Notes under the pieces: model-generated
Databases searched by the model: none
What the model saw: the letters and a program-made list of their open reading frames with translations, nothing else
Told to the model about the DNA's origin: nothing
Source: Iris pallida
Taxonomy: Eukaryota; Streptophyta; Magnoliopsida; Asparagales; Iridaceae
Assembly: GCA_029216955.1 (NCBI GenBank)
Contig: JANAVB010029819.1
Location: forward strand, 33,936,747 to 34,000,746
Direction: 5' to 3'
Length of the DNA stretch: 64,000 nt
In this document: positions 33,600 through 45,812 of the stretch, one piece after another
Layout: the number at the start of each line of letters is the position of its first letter
How positions within the stretch are numbered: the stretch's first letter is position 1
Program-made: the position numbers and the translations under genes

Positions 33600-34249
33600 T
33601 AAGTTCACAAGGATATTATTGTTTGAAAAATATGTACCTTCCTTTCCAAAGCATGTTTTGAAGCTTAAATAATCCATTTTATAGTAAAAAAAGAGCGTTA
33701 CATTTCAATTTGCACAAAATTATAAGATTTCTGCTATATACGATTAGAACGAAATAAACATACGAGTAGAACTGATCTTTATTTACAAATGTTGGATGAT
33801 ATATAGTTTGATATTGGAAAATTTAATATGCTGAATTATTTGTCCACGGCGGAGTTTAGAAAATTCATTTTGAGCAATTTCAAGAAGAGTATTTTTAGTA
33901 ATTGGGATGATTTTTTTTTCGGCTTATCTTATGACATGTTGATGGGAAAATTCATATGTGAAGCCTCAAATAACTATAAAAATTCTTTAATTTTTTGGTA
34001 GTGAGTACTAAGTAGTCAAACTTGTTTGAATAGAAGATACTAGGATACACACTAGATGATACTTCATAATGTTTATATGTACCTTTTCATTTTGTTTCTA
34101 AGAAATCATATTTTTCCTTTGTGCACCATGTTTTCAGTCTTAAATTAGCCCAATTTATTGAAACAATGAGTTCTTTGATGTTTCTGCGTAGGTTTCTCAC
34201 TTTCACTTTTTAATTTGTGATTGGTCATTGATGAAACTGGAGTGCAGGA
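33600..34249. other. AT-rich stretch without recognised features
   Basis: No coding frame, RNA or LTR signature is seen. It may be the 5' untranslated region or an intron of the transposase-like gene that follows. Confidence 0.5.
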
Positions 34250-35826
34250 TGTCATCCAATCCTAATGCGGCCTTAGGTACTGAAGAAAGTCAAGAACCAC
34301 AAGTTGTCCCTTCATCAAAGGGCAAAAAATATTTAATCCATATTGAAGCAAATGGATCAGTTAAAGGTACAAATGAAGAAAATGGAGTTCTACTTATGGA
34401 AAACTGATTCGAACTCACATCCCAATTGGTTATGATGATTGGAGGCATGTAGATAAGGTGTACACATATGCTCTTTGGGAATCACTTGTGGTAAACTTGC
34501 ACTACTAAAAGACTGAAGTCTTTTTTCTATTTACATGCATTTTGAGTTTTTATGTAATTTCTTGACTTATTAACTTCAAAAATGCATAATTTGCCTTGTG
34601 GTTATTATGGCAGAAGGAGTTTGATTTCAATATTGAACCCAATCTTGCTCGACCAATGTTGGAATCAAGATTTCCACAGCTTTTTCGGACAGAGAAGTAT
34701 CACCTTCGATGCATAATCAAGGACAAACAAGGAATATACTTACCCAGACATATAGCACTGAGTCAATGTCCTGATGACATCGCTAAAATCTGGTGGGAGA
34801 AGTTCATTACCAATGAGTACACTCCAAAAAGATTGAACAACGTAAGAAGAATGCTGAAAGCAAGGCCTTAGCCAAAATCACTCACACTCTTGGAAGGAAA
34901 AGCTGCAACAGAGTGTATGAAGAATTGGTGCGTTAATTTTCTCCTTATTTATAAATAAAAAGCATAGTCATTATATAAATGCTAGTATCATTATTTGTAC
35001 TTGTAGAAGGAAGAAAATCTAGGGAAGCCAGCTAGACGAACAACAGCGTGGAAGAGAGCTCACATAAACAAGGCTACTGGGGAAGTGCTTCCATGCGCAA
35101 TGGAGAAATATGTAAGTACAAGACTATTATTGTTTTTCAATTTGGTGTTGATTTTTGAACGATTGATGAGTTTTTTTAAAACATTTCAAATTATAGAAAG
35201 AAGTAGAGGCAGTAGAAAAGAGACAAAGGCTAGCCGCAAACGCAAGTGGTCATAATAGTGTGACAGGTATAGAAGACTTTGAGAATGATCCCATTGCTGA
35301 AATTTTTGGAGCCTATACAAAGAGTCGTTGTCGAGCAATTAGCTCTACCTCCTCGACAAAGCAAGTAAAAATTGGACAAGCGGCAAAGGCAATAGCGAGC
35401 CAAAATTCCAACACAATAATTTTTCAATGGATGGAAAAGCTTGAGAACCTTATGATAGACATGTATTCATTTGTCAAAAGTTCACCGCAGCCCCAAGTTT
35501 CGGGTTTTCCATGTGGTACGCCAAGGACAAAAAGTGCCTCTAAGAACGTGCATAACGCAGTCACTCCACAAAACTTGAGGCCCATTTTTGACAACCGTTA
35601 TGATGTCCCTATTAACAATGACAGACCAACTCTTAGAGAAAAACAATGTGGTTTTACTTGGACGGGCTCGAGAGGATGTAGCTAACGGGTATATAGGACA
35701 TCTAAGTACTTGTCATGGGAGAGAAGTACAAGACAACGAAAAGTTGTTTGGGTGACAGAGGTGATAAAACCAGAAGCTCCAATTTATGATGGTCCACAAA
35801 TAGAAACTCTCACCTTTGCGAACTAG
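34250..35826 (+). pseudogene. CACTA-type transposon protein (Transposase_24-like), multi-exon and decayed
   Basis: ATG at 34250 (MSSNPNAALGTEESQEP). Exons can be followed by GT-AG borders: exon 1 to 34491, exon 2 from 34614, exon 3 35007-35111, exon 4 from 35197. Motifs typical of the Ptta/En-Spm Transposase_24 family are RTHIPIGYDDWRHVDKV, a CPDDIAKIWWEKF-like stretch, KNAESKALAKITHTLGRKS, PARRTTAWKRAHINKATGEV and the end VVWVTEVIKPEAPIYDGP. Frameshifts occur near 34386, 34841 and 35640-35740, so it is non-functional. I did not find the CACTA terminal repeats. The function of this family in transposition is not well defined. Confidence 0.65.
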
Positions 35827-36656
35827 CAGATGGGGGTTTCGGGATTTGATCCACCAAGGGGATCCGTTACTTATGAACTATTAGGATTAACTTTAATACA
35901 TAACTACTTTGAAACTTATTGTCGGATGTGTTGTTGAACCTACTTACTTTTCTTGTTAATTTTATGTTGTTAAACTACCAAAAATGCTTTGTGTGCAAGT
36001 GTTCCCTTCCGTTTTTCAAATTGATTTAACCTCCTTCTAAGATTGGTTGGTTCTTTCTGAGATTGATGTGCCTGCTCATTCTGTTATTACATTACTATGA
36101 TTTAATTTATGATATGGTTAGATGTTGTACTGGATCTCTCAACTCCAAGGAAGAGATAATTTTTATCATTCATTACTGGATTTTTGAATATCTGACCTCA
36201 ATATAGGTTGCACACAATTGTCTTGAAAGTTTTGCAACTTTTTGCAACTTCTTCTTCTCAAAAGTAAACTTGCAGCAATATATGTGGTACATAAGGTTGA
36301 ATTTGCATCAATATAGGCTGTACACAAGTTCTATCTGGCAAATGATCTCTGTATCTGCAGATTTACATTCTATCTGGCAAATGACTTTAATACCGTATTG
36401 ATTTCCATATAATGGCCTTATTTCCGCAGTTTTTTTTTGTTATTTTAATTATTATTTCTTCTTTTCTTCTTTGATTGTTCTCAGACAAGCGGCCAGAACA
36501 AAGCTTGTGTCCAAACTGAAACCTGTGCAACCATATTGCAGACGAAATTCATATTTTTTCATTCCTTCTATGTCAAACTGCAATAGTTATAGTTAAAACT
36601 GTGCAATCTGGACACTTTTGTTCCTGTGTTTTGCTGCATTTGCAGGACTAGTTTTG
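35827..36656. other. AT-rich stretch without recognised genes
   Basis: Nothing coding is seen. It may be 3' untranslated or subterminal sequence of the CACTA-like element. Confidence 0.4.
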
Positions 36657-36741
36657 AGGCTAACCTGCAGCAGGGTTCTGCTGCATTGGAAAGCATTAGC
36701 AGTATTTGGCTAACCTGCAGCAGGGTTCTGCTGCATTAAAA
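36657..36741 (+). repeat. 50-bp-spaced direct repeat with internal palindrome
   Basis: GGCTAACCTGCAGCAGGGTT followed by CTGCTGCATT occurs at 36658 and 36708, plus a third partial copy (CAGCAGGGTTC). Each contains CAGCAG-GGTT-CTGCTG, a six-base-stem inverted repeat. It lies just upstream of the fimbrin-like exon. Confidence 0.85.
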
Positions 36742-36781
36742 GCACCAGCAGGGTTCCTTTTTTGTTGTGTATGATTGCTAG

Positions 36782-36952
36782 TTCCTCTCTTCTAAAAAGG
36801 AATCTGGTCATATTGATATTATAAGCTTGCCACCAATAATGGCAAAGCTGAAAGGTCTGACTCATGTGCTTACTGATGTAGAGATCTTTGAAATCTTGGC
36901 CGAGTCCTATCCCGACACGAGTCAATAGATAGAATTTCAAGCGTTCCTACGG
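36782..36952 (+). pseudogene. Isolated fimbrin-like exon
   Basis: A 171-nt, 57-codon block with an acceptor-like TGATTGCTAG before it and a donor CGG/GTAAAT after it. The translation contains SGHIDIISLPPIMAKLKGL and IEFQAFLR, matching the conserved N-terminal region of plant fimbrins (actin-bundling proteins), which has LPPxMAKLKxF and IDFEAFLR. One internal TAG (36926-36928) breaks it. No calponin-homology exons of a fimbrin gene are found nearby, so this is a captured or leftover exon with no complete gene around it. Confidence 0.65.
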
Positions 36953-37061
36953 GTAAATTTTGTAGTTTCTTAATCATATATTTTTATTTATCATTTGCCA
37001 TCGTTATGTATTTTATTTTTTGTCTTTGTTGTTGTTGTCTCATTCCTTGCATCCAATCGTA

Positions 37062-37212
37062 GAAATGCCATACTTTCACACAACTTAAACGAAGCTGCAC
37101 AAACAAGTGGTGTTGGAAAGGTGCATGAACCAAACACCGGAGCTGAAACAGGTCCACTTAAATTGAAATACATTCCGAAAAGACAACTCAGCAATGAAGT
37201 ATATGATAACTT
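37062..37212 (+). other. Possible second exon-like block, unrecognised
   Basis: It follows TCCAATCGTAG and reads as an open frame with ordinary protein composition (HNLNEAAQTSGVGKVHEP, TGPLKLKYIPKRQL). I do not recognise it as fimbrin. It may be part of the same captured gene or of a retroelement. The copia pol begins at its right edge. Confidence 0.3.
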
Positions 37213-37216
37213 CTAG

Positions 37217-38840
37217 ACTCGTGTTTATTTTGGAACACACATTTGGTACCAATAATCTATTGACCAATAGATTTAGGAACAAGTTCTCAAACTTGGTTTC
37301 CTTCAAATTGATTAAGTTCCTCTTGCATGTCATCAATCCAAAACTTATCAGAAAATGCATTGGCTACTGACTAGGTTCTACTAGAGAAATAAAGGCAACA
37401 TTTACTACTATGTCTCTAGTAGAAGAGCACGTACCTACTCCCATGGATACATCACCTATTATAGGTGTCTCCGGATGGTCTCTTATAAATTTTATCTTCT
37501 TAGGTAGACTTTCCAGATGGCTCTTGTTGGTAATAGTTTTCAGGTGCCTTGGATTTGTTTTGTACATTTTCGTCATGTCCTTGTATCTATATAGATTTGC
37601 TCATAAAAAAAATATTAATGGATTCTTCAACAATCATAGATCTTTTATTGAAAATTATGTATCCCTTACTTATGGTAGCATACTAAAAAATATCCATTTG
37701 TCCGGCTTCGAGTCGAACTTACCTAAGTTATCCTTGGTGTTTAGGATAAAACAACAACAAAAACTTTGAAATAAGAAATATTGGGAATCTCTCCAAACCA
37801 TAATTCACAATAAATTTTCTTCCATACAGGTCGAATTAATACCCTATTCAAAATATAACAGGCTATACTTACTGCTTCTGCCCAAAAATACTTAGCAAGA
37901 TTATGCTGACTAAGCATGACTCTAGCCATATCGCTTAGAGTATGATTTTTCCGCTCTACAATACCATTTTATTAAGGAGTTCTAGGATAAAAAAAAAACT
38001 CATGGTAATATCATTATCATCACAAAGCTTTTTAAAATCAGTATTTTCGAATTCACCACCATGATCACTTCGGATTTTAGTAATTATGAAGTCTTTTTCA
38101 TTTTGTACCTTTTTACAAAATACTTGAAATTCAAAAATGGTATCACTTTTATTGGATAAAAAGTAAACCCAAGTAACTATAACAAAAGTGTAGAGCTTAC
38201 CGACAAGAACATCGACTCTACTAGGACCAAATAAATCCATATAAATTAACTGCAAAGGTCTAGAGGTGCTTACAGCGTTGATGGATTTAAAGGACGACCT
38301 AGTTGCCTTGTTCTTTTTAGAGTTAGAACATACCATATCTCTTTTGAAGAAAATTTCTAGTTTTTACCAGCTTTTTAGTGTATAGCCTTAAGATGTTGTC
38401 CATATTTGCCTGTCCTTACCTTATAGGCCATAGCCAGCTTAATCCTGAATTGCTATTAGGCACTTACCTGCATTATTAGTACACTTTAGGAAGAAAACAT
38501 ATATTTATCTTCCCTGATCCCTTCATATACAGGATTCCTAGTAGACATCTCATATATAGAATATTTGTCATTAACAAAATTAATACCATAACAATTATCT
38601 GTCAAATGACATATGCTCAACAGGTTATGTTTCAATTCTGTGACTAGACAAACATCTTTTATTTTTGGGTACGGAGACATACCAACAGTACCAATTCATA
38701 TATTATTACATCGAAGATTATTGCCAAAGGAAATATACCCTTCTCTCTTCATCGATAGTGTAGCGACTAAAGATGTATCACCTGTCATGTTCTGCGAACA
38801 TTCGCTATCGAGTATACACTTGATTTTAGCATGAGTGGGT
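37217..38840 (-). pseudogene. Copia pol remnant (protease and integrase), truncated
   Basis: Minus-strand Ty1/copia pol. Protease: CILDSECSQNMTGDTSLV, where the catalytic D-S-G has become D-S-E, then LKHNLLSICHLTD. Integrase: LIYMDLFGPSRV, KIRSDHGGEFENTDF, then MARVMLSQHNLAKYFWAEA. The linker has IKFIRDHPETPIIGDV and EELNQFEGNQV, and stops shortly after CVFQNK near 37217, before the RT core. RT and RNase H are therefore absent. Several frameshifts and stops are present. Confidence 0.82.
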
Positions 38841-40660
38841 TGAGGTTCCACCTACAAAAAGAGTAGATGTAAACTTCGGTATCCATTTCTTTGAGGGTCT
38901 AGCATTATTAGTTTTTGGAATCCAAGTCAGTACATTTGTGTCAACTAGATTTCTAGCTCTAGAGTACTGTGATATATGCCCGCGTTCACCACAATATGTG
39001 CATGTGATTTTAGAAATAGTGTTCTTCATTTCTGTGTTGACAAACTCCTTGTGTTCTTCTTGAAAATCTGCATATGAAAGCATTTTTTGAGAAACGTGTT
39101 GCTTTTGTGCTATTATTGGTTTAGTTCTTTTTGGTGTATGTGTAGTGTTAGGACTAACCTTAGGCCATGTAACAGGAATGACCTATTTGTCTAATTTTAT
39201 CTCTAACATTTTAGAGATGGCACAAGACTCTTCTAATTTTATCAGTGACAAGGTGTCTCTTCTTCTCTAAATCATAACGTTCTTGTACTTTGACATAGTC
39301 CCTTTCTTTTTGTTCTCTTGTGAGGATAGCCTCATGATAGTCCTACTGATTTTGGCTATCTCCTCCGTGTTACCGGTAGTAGATGTCTTTTGATATCTTC
39401 TAGAAGATTAGACAATCTAGCTACTTCAGTTTTGTATGCCTTAATCTCTTTGCGAGATTTCTTATACTTTAGTTTTGTATGCCTTAATCTAGCGACAAGA
39501 CTTCAGTTTATGTGCTCTTCAAGTAGTGCGCTAAAGGCATTTTCTAACTCATTGAAAGTAAAACCATCATAAAAAGGGTTCTCAGATACCTTTTCGTATG
39601 TCTTTAAACAAATATTTGTACTGGCTCGGTTTGTCCTCCTCTTTCGACTCACTGACCTCACTTTCATGGCAGATGCTGGTATTTGCGTACTTTCGACTGG
39701 TTTGTTGCTTTTCTGCTTGATCTCGATCGATCGTATGGAGTGCTTTTCTTCATTAGTGAATAGTCCTTCTTCATATGCCTTGACATTTTACACCCAAAAC
39801 AAATAGTTTCTTATTTTGATGGATGTCTTTCTTCTTTCTGTTTGATCTCTTAAACTTTAAGACCTTTCTGAAGTTTTTCACCAGCAGGGCCTGTTCATCA
39901 CCATCGGAATCTTCTTTGTCAGAATCATTGCATAAGAATCTTTTGGCTTGAGCTTTGAAGGCGATTAATTTTTCTTTAAGGGGTTGCCTCTTCAACAACT
40001 TGTAGGTCCAGCTCATGGGTCATGAGCTTGCCCATCAGTGTCTATAATGTCATCGCAGTAAGGTTATTTTCTTCTATGATCGTAGTGGTCTTCGGGTTTC
40101 AGTTCTTTGTTAGAACCCATAGTACCTTCATGATCTTCTCGTGATTGCTGTAATCCTTACCAAGAGATTGTAAAGGATTAGTTATGTCAAGAAAACAAGT
40201 GAATATCTGTGTAATTATCTCACCGGGTTTCATCTTGAAGGACTCGTATTTCTGTGTCAATCTATTTATTTTGGATTCCTTCACTTGGGAAGTTCTTTCA
40301 TGAGTTACCTCAAGAAGTCTCCAAATTTTATTAGATGTGGTACAGATAGATACGTGTTAAACTCGATTTTGTCAACTACATAAAACAGCGCATTGGTGGG
40401 TCATGCATGTAGACTATCCTGTGTCTTTTATGCTTAGTGTATTTGTCCTGAAGCTTGTCTATTAATACACCATCAATCACTGTTTAAGGCAGTTTCTTGT
40501 TACCGTTTATAACTATCGACCAAAGATCAAACTCCAGTGACTTTAGAAAGAAACTCATCCGTGTCTTCCAACAGGTATAATTTGTTTCACCAAATATTGA
40601 TTGCCTTTTACTGTTGACTAGATTTAGCGGCTGCCATAGATATATATACTCTCTAGATGG
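38841..40660 (-). pseudogene. Copia gag remnant
   Basis: Near 40600 a MAAAKSS-like start is followed by NKLYLLEDTDEFLSKV, then the UBN2-type gag core (KINRLTQKYESFKMKPGEI, NPLQSLGKDYSNHEKI), an acidic stretch (CNDSDKEDSDGDEQALLV) and a damaged knuckle CTYCGERGHISQYS, in which the last Cys is Ser. The coiled-coil-like stretch between core and knuckle suggests a SIRE/Maximus-type element, but that is inference. Confidence 0.75.
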
Positions 40661-40676
40661 TTATGTATATGTATAA

Positions 40677-40692
40677 CCTGCTATGATACCAA
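40677..40692 (-). other. Primer-binding site of the copia element
   Basis: On the minus strand it reads TGGTATCATAGCAGG, close to initiator tRNA-Met (TGGTATCAGAGCATGG). It fixes the element strand and the right side of gag. Confidence 0.65.
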
Positions 40693-41376
40693 TTTTAGGA
40701 CCGTTGAGTACCTCTAGAAGGGGTGAATAGAGTGTATGCGTGTGCAACAGAAATTATCACCAATTACAAATTTATATACGATGGTAAGTAAAGCAAATGA
40801 TATGACAGTAAATAACTTACAATAAGTAGGAGTTAAGAATATCAAACTCAGTGACACAGCGATATATACTGATTTTCCTCTGAGAGGACTAGTCCAGTCT
40901 CGAGTATTCTTGCTCGATGTTAATCTACTACGGCTCAAGCTTTAACTGAGTGCTTGCAACTCTTGCAACATCGTGCTTGACGACAAATGCACAACCGACT
41001 TCACAACATCATTCTTGGCGACGAGTACACGACCGACTCCAGAAGGCAATTTGTAAACTGGAACATTTTCTGAATACAACCTCCGATGCAACTCTTCAAC
41101 ACGAAATTCTGGATTAAACAGAAACTATACTAGCTTGGCTAAGAGTAGTATAGACTTGATTTGAAAGTGTAGCTCGTAAAAAATACTTAAAAATTAATAG
41201 AGAAGAGAAGATTCAATAAATAAGTGATTTAGAAATGTGAAAGTTCTCTCTATTTATAATGTTTCGATAGACCAAATTCGGGTCGAGTTCGAATACAAAA
41301 ATCATGCATTCGAACTTTGGATAAATATAGAGGGAATTCAAAATTTTTATTCAAACTACCCTGATCGAACTCTAAC
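40693..41376 (-). mobile_element. 5' LTR of the copia element (approximate limits)
   Basis: It lies between the primer site and a TGTTAGAGTTCG (minus) start at 41376. No second copy exists in the window because the element is truncated at 37217, so the ends are provisional. Confidence 0.45.
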
Positions 41377-42055
41377 ACCCCAGTCCAAAAATACGTAGGA
41401 CTAGGTATGTAGACATGTCAGCCGTATAATAAATATACGTAAGCTATAAAATACAGTATAACCATGACAACTAATCTCATCCACAAAATAAAAATAAATT
41501 TTTTATAGAATCAAGTATGAATTTGTCATTTGTACATGTAGTTGGGCGCAGACAAATCCACTACCAACTATTTTAAATGAGAATAAATACATACAAAGGA
41601 AGAATTTGAAAAAAAGTAGCATAGGGAAGTAGCAAAGGACGATCCAAGAGCAGCCCTCCTTGATAGAAAGGGAAGATCAGGATCTTGGCTAAGCACTGCA
41701 AAAGTCATAAAAGCACACACCTGGAGTAATCACCAGGCCTTTAGAGGGACGTAATAAAATACAAGAAGAATATTCCATAATACTGAATATAAACTGCTCA
41801 TTAATAAGTCAATCGAACATAACATGGTCCAATACTCCACCTTTGAATTAGCGTACCATCCTCCCAACCAAACAAGGACAAGAGATGGCACCCTAATCAC
41901 GATGAAGTATCTTTCCATGCCATGAATCCAATATAGTATCCGGACCACAACAAGGTTCAGTACCTTCTCATCGAAGCAGTGAACAACAGCTACACCCAAA
42001 CAAGGACAAGGTATGACAAACTAGTCCACGACAAGTTACTGTTCCAAGCCGCGAT
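41377..42055. other. Unclassified repeat-like sequence left of solo LTR C
   Basis: It begins CACCCCAGTCCAAAAATACG, similar to the start of many plant LTRs, but has no recognised partner. It continues across LTR C at 46402. GCGAT at 42051-42055 is a target copy of LTR C. Confidence 0.4.
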
Positions 42056-42366
42056 TGTCACGACCCGTACCCTACAGTAAGGGCACGAGAAGTGGGTACG
42101 TCCAGCCTACGCCGCAGTGTCGACAGTAGAACGCTGTCCTAGGTCAATCATCTAACAATACCAAAGTACCTGTACAGTTTATACTCTCCGAATGGAGGTG
42201 ACATAACAATATACATCTCAATCACATCTAGGGTAGAAGAACGAAAGACAGATAGATAGATAGTAAAGAGAACAGTATCATAGATGAGTAAGTCTAAGTG
42301 TCTAGTACAACATAATATCCAGAATGTCGACCCAATATACAGAATATGTCTAAGAGTCTATACATC

Positions 42367-42554
42367 TCAACGTCTCGAAATACAACTCAAAATGTGAGAC
42401 AAAATGATAATACAGAAAGACTGTCTAGCTAAACTAGCCTGGACTACTGGGGCAACATCCTCAGCTGCAGGTGGATCCTGCTGAGGGTCCACAACATAAG
42501 TATCATCTAATCCTGCTCCATAATAGGTAGTCACCAGGGCCTCATCCTCATCCT
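42367..42554 (-). other. Candidate acidic terminal reading frame in LTR C
   Basis: It follows AAATATTACAG (minus) and is open through EDEDEALVTTYYGAGLDD and QQDPPAAEDVAPVV to a stop at 42367. It is related to the frames in LTRs A and B; several differences from B are third-position changes. Confidence 0.4.
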
Positions 42555-43213
42555 CTGTAATATTTTCAACAGGTCCAGTCAGGACAGGAACGAGCACAAT
42601 ACATCTCACGCAGTGCATAGTATGATAGAAAATATAAAGCATGCAATAAAGTAAAATACAGGAACTGCTGAAGGAAGATACATGTAGCAAAAGATAGATA
42701 GCTGTAAAGGAAATATCTACTGTATATAGAGAACTGTAAGTGGCTAGTGATGTAGAGCACAAGATAGGCATGTGAATGGCTAGAATTTTACATGATTATA
42801 CTACAGAGTTTGCACATGATTATACTACTTTGGAATTAATCACATGTCCACTTCTACTCCACCGTTTCCCCAATCAATACACAAGGATCCATTCATGTTA
42901 CGTTAAGATTCATGATAAGCCCATAATTGGGTGATACGTGAGTGATTCATGAAGATTCATGAAGGCTCGGTGATCATGAGAGTACATGAGTCACTAGCTG
43001 ATATATGAAGATACAAAAAATAGAAGCATGAGATACATGATGTAAGTGAAACACACGTGACAAAAGTATCTGATGCTCCCGAGGGGATAACATCTCATGA
43101 AAAGATCCATATAGTACCAATCCATGATAACAATCGTGTCAGCATCAAGTAAAGTAATCTAGAGCAAGAATATAAATCCTGGCAAGTATGAAACGGTCAG
43201 AGAATGTACTCGC

Positions 43214-43267
43214 CTGATAACTGAATGTCTGAAGAGGATATACTGTCTGAGGAGAGGTGTATGGCTC
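43214..43267 (-). other. Candidate 54-nt internal exon in LTR C
   Basis: Acceptor-like GCTCTGATTAG before it and CAG/GCGAGTACATTC after it. Same length and phase as in element B; the next intron-like interval is 659 nt. Confidence 0.45.
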
Positions 43268-43329
43268 CTAATCAGAGCAATACAAGTCACAATGTATCCA
43301 CAATGGTAAAATAAAATATACAATGCATA

Positions 43330-43745
43330 CTACATGATTCTAGGTCAATCTGGTCAAAAGTCAACTCTTTGTCAACTCTAATAGTCAAACTAGGTCACAA
43401 GAAGTCATACTAGGTCACAGTGAAAACTAAGTCAAATAAAGTCAAACAAGGTCAAACAAGTCAAGGTTAGTCAAATCTAGGTTAAAGTCAACTCTTGGTC
43501 AACATTCAAATCAAACTAGTCAAATACTAGTCAACATGATCAATCTGGGTCAAGTCTAGGTCAAACCAACTAAGGTATTGGTCAAACAAAGACTAGTCAA
43601 TAAGGTAATTGGGTCAAACATGGTCAGACTAGTTAAACTAGTCATTTTTAGGTTAACCCTAGTCAATTCTAGGTTAACTAGGTCAAATTTGACCTAAGGT
43701 TGACTTTGGTCAACCCTTAGTCAACAAGGGTCAATTTGTAGGTGT
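43330..43745 (-). promoter_or_regulatory. TTGAC(C/T) array in LTR C
   Basis: I count about 25 TTGAC(C/T) motifs, nearly all on the element strand (visible as GGTCAA or AGTCAA on the plus strand), in about 410 bp. It ends 60-70 bp before the candidate acceptor at 43268. Confidence 0.6.
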
Positions 43746-43904
43746 TTAGGTCATTAGGTCAATTAGGGTTAGCCCCAAAGCCATAGGCTAGTATCTTGGC
43801 CATAGGCTATTGTCATAGGTTTCCATATAACCTATAGTAAGTCACAATATATACATATCTCTATATATATATCAATATGAATACTATATATATATAATAC
43901 AAAT

Positions 43905-43909
43905 CACCC

Positions 43910-43941
<32 letters not shown>

Positions 43942-44005
43942 TTTTTTTTTTTTTAGATATACATAGTGTTATATATATATATATATATATATAACTTATA
44001 TATAT
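43905..44005 (+). repeat. TA-rich microsatellite in LTR C
   Basis: Two TA runs with a poly(T) stretch between them. Confidence 0.9.
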
Positions 44006-44427
44006 ATACATATATATAGAGGGGGAAGTGAGAGAGGGACATAGAGTGGAGAGAGAGTGAATGAGAGAAGAGTGAAAGAGAGAGAGAGAAACTGAACTGG
44101 AGGGGGAGAAAGTCCCAGAATTCCTGGAACCAGGAATTGCCCCCAACACACACACAGTTACACATATATACATACATATGTATATACATACACAACTACC
44201 TATACACACAACTACAAATCCTCAAATCTCACCTACACTCACACATACATATATACGTATATATATACTAAAAACACACTAATACATGCATATATCATAA
44301 TCAAAATATATTTGAAATTCATTTGAAAAACTGGAAAATAATTCCAGAAATTGGGATACTGTGCATGTATCAGAAATTTGGGGAAAACCCGATTTCAAAT
44401 CTTAAACCTAGCTAAGACTCAATACCA

Positions 44428-45360
44428 ATGGTTGGTAATCGTGCCCCTAGGTGTACTCGTGTCCCTCGTGTCCCTAAGTGGCCACCATGACACGACACGA
44501 CGTGTCATCTCGTGAAAAACCCAATCGGGTAAATTTACAGTGCACTGGAATTGGCACTGTATCGTGCACGTGTTCACGTGTCTCGTGCTCACGACACAGG
44601 ACACGTGAGGTGTCGTGCTCGTGTCCCTATGTTCGCCTAGGGTCAGGCTAGGTTTCTAGCAACCTGAGTCGTGTCCACGTGTCTCACAGAGTCGACACGA
44701 GACCCGTATCAGTCGAGAAAACTCGACTGATACGTACGGTTTATACTGCATCGTGCAGAGATGCACACGTCTCGTGGACACGACACGGGCCACGTGGGGC
44801 CTTGTTGTCATGTCCACGTGTAGCCATGTGTTGGGCTACACAATCGTGTCACCACGAGGTGTCTACGACTCGTGTCCGTGCGACACGAAGGCCGTGTCAG
44901 TGAGGAAAAATGTGCGCGTGCAGTGCAGTACACGACCAGTGCACGTGTCCTCGTGTCTTCGATAGGACACGAGAGTGTCTCAAACTCGAGGGGGGCATGA
45001 CAGAGGTTGCCCCCTCCTCTGTGTCAATTTTCCCGTGTCCTCGTGTCCTACAGTGTCCGTACTAGGTGTCGAGTAGCAGGGGAGGTTGCTCAGTCTCGCA
45101 CGCGCGTGTCGAAGGGTGTGCTCCACATGTGGTACGTAGAGCCTCGTACTCGTGTCAGTGGACAGGGGGTTGTTAGGGTGTCTAGGTTTCTGTATCGTGT
45201 GTACGACTCGTGTGGACAAGACAGGAAGTGTCAAACAGTCGGGTTTTTCAGTGTCACAGTGTGGTTTTAACAGTGTGTTCGTTTCCTATTTTGGACACGG
45301 ACACAACTCGAAGTGTGCTCAGTCAACTAGGGTTGTGTCCTACATGTCTAGGGCTACCCA
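44428..45360 (-). promoter_or_regulatory. G-box/GTGTC-rich array in LTR C
   Basis: About 930 bp dense in GTGTC/GACAC and CACGTG-type motifs (for example TCACGTGTC, GCCACGTGG). It is related to the array in LTR D (63105-63800) and less closely to that of element B. Confidence 0.6.
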
Positions 45361-45804
45361 AAAATATAATTTGTTTTAGAAAAACACAAAAACCAATCCT
45401 TTGTGGCATTTCACCAAATACTGTAATTAGAACACAGATACGTGTCCGATACGGACACCAAACCAATCCTAAATCTCACCAAACTTAGCCTACAGTTCCA
45501 TGGTACCTAGGTGCATGCATTTATAAAGATAAATCAGAATATTAACTAGGTTTGAGGGCATTTACCTATTTGTGTATTTCCAAAGGAAAATCAATGAGAG
45601 GGGGGTGTCCTTCCACTTGGTGATGCCCAAAGCTCACGAAATCTGGATTGCTAGCCTCCCTTAGCACCCTTAATGTTGTAGGGTCCCAATGCAAAAGACT
45701 AGAGTCAATTTGGATCAAAATTGATCAAGTTGTGGGTGTTTGAAGAAAATAGGATTTTTCTAGGTTTTAATTCATGCAAATTGATCATGAATGAATTTGA
45801 GGGG

Positions 45805-45812
45805 ATTATATA
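45805..45812 (-). promoter_or_regulatory. TATA box of LTR C
   Basis: The minus strand reads CCTATATAATCCCC about 590 bp into the LTR, in a position similar to the TATA boxes of LTRs B and D. Confidence 0.5.

Noticed and set aside
33600..34249. Promoter or first exon for the transposase-like gene
   Set aside because: No convincing TATA box or conserved exon could be picked out of the AT-rich sequence.
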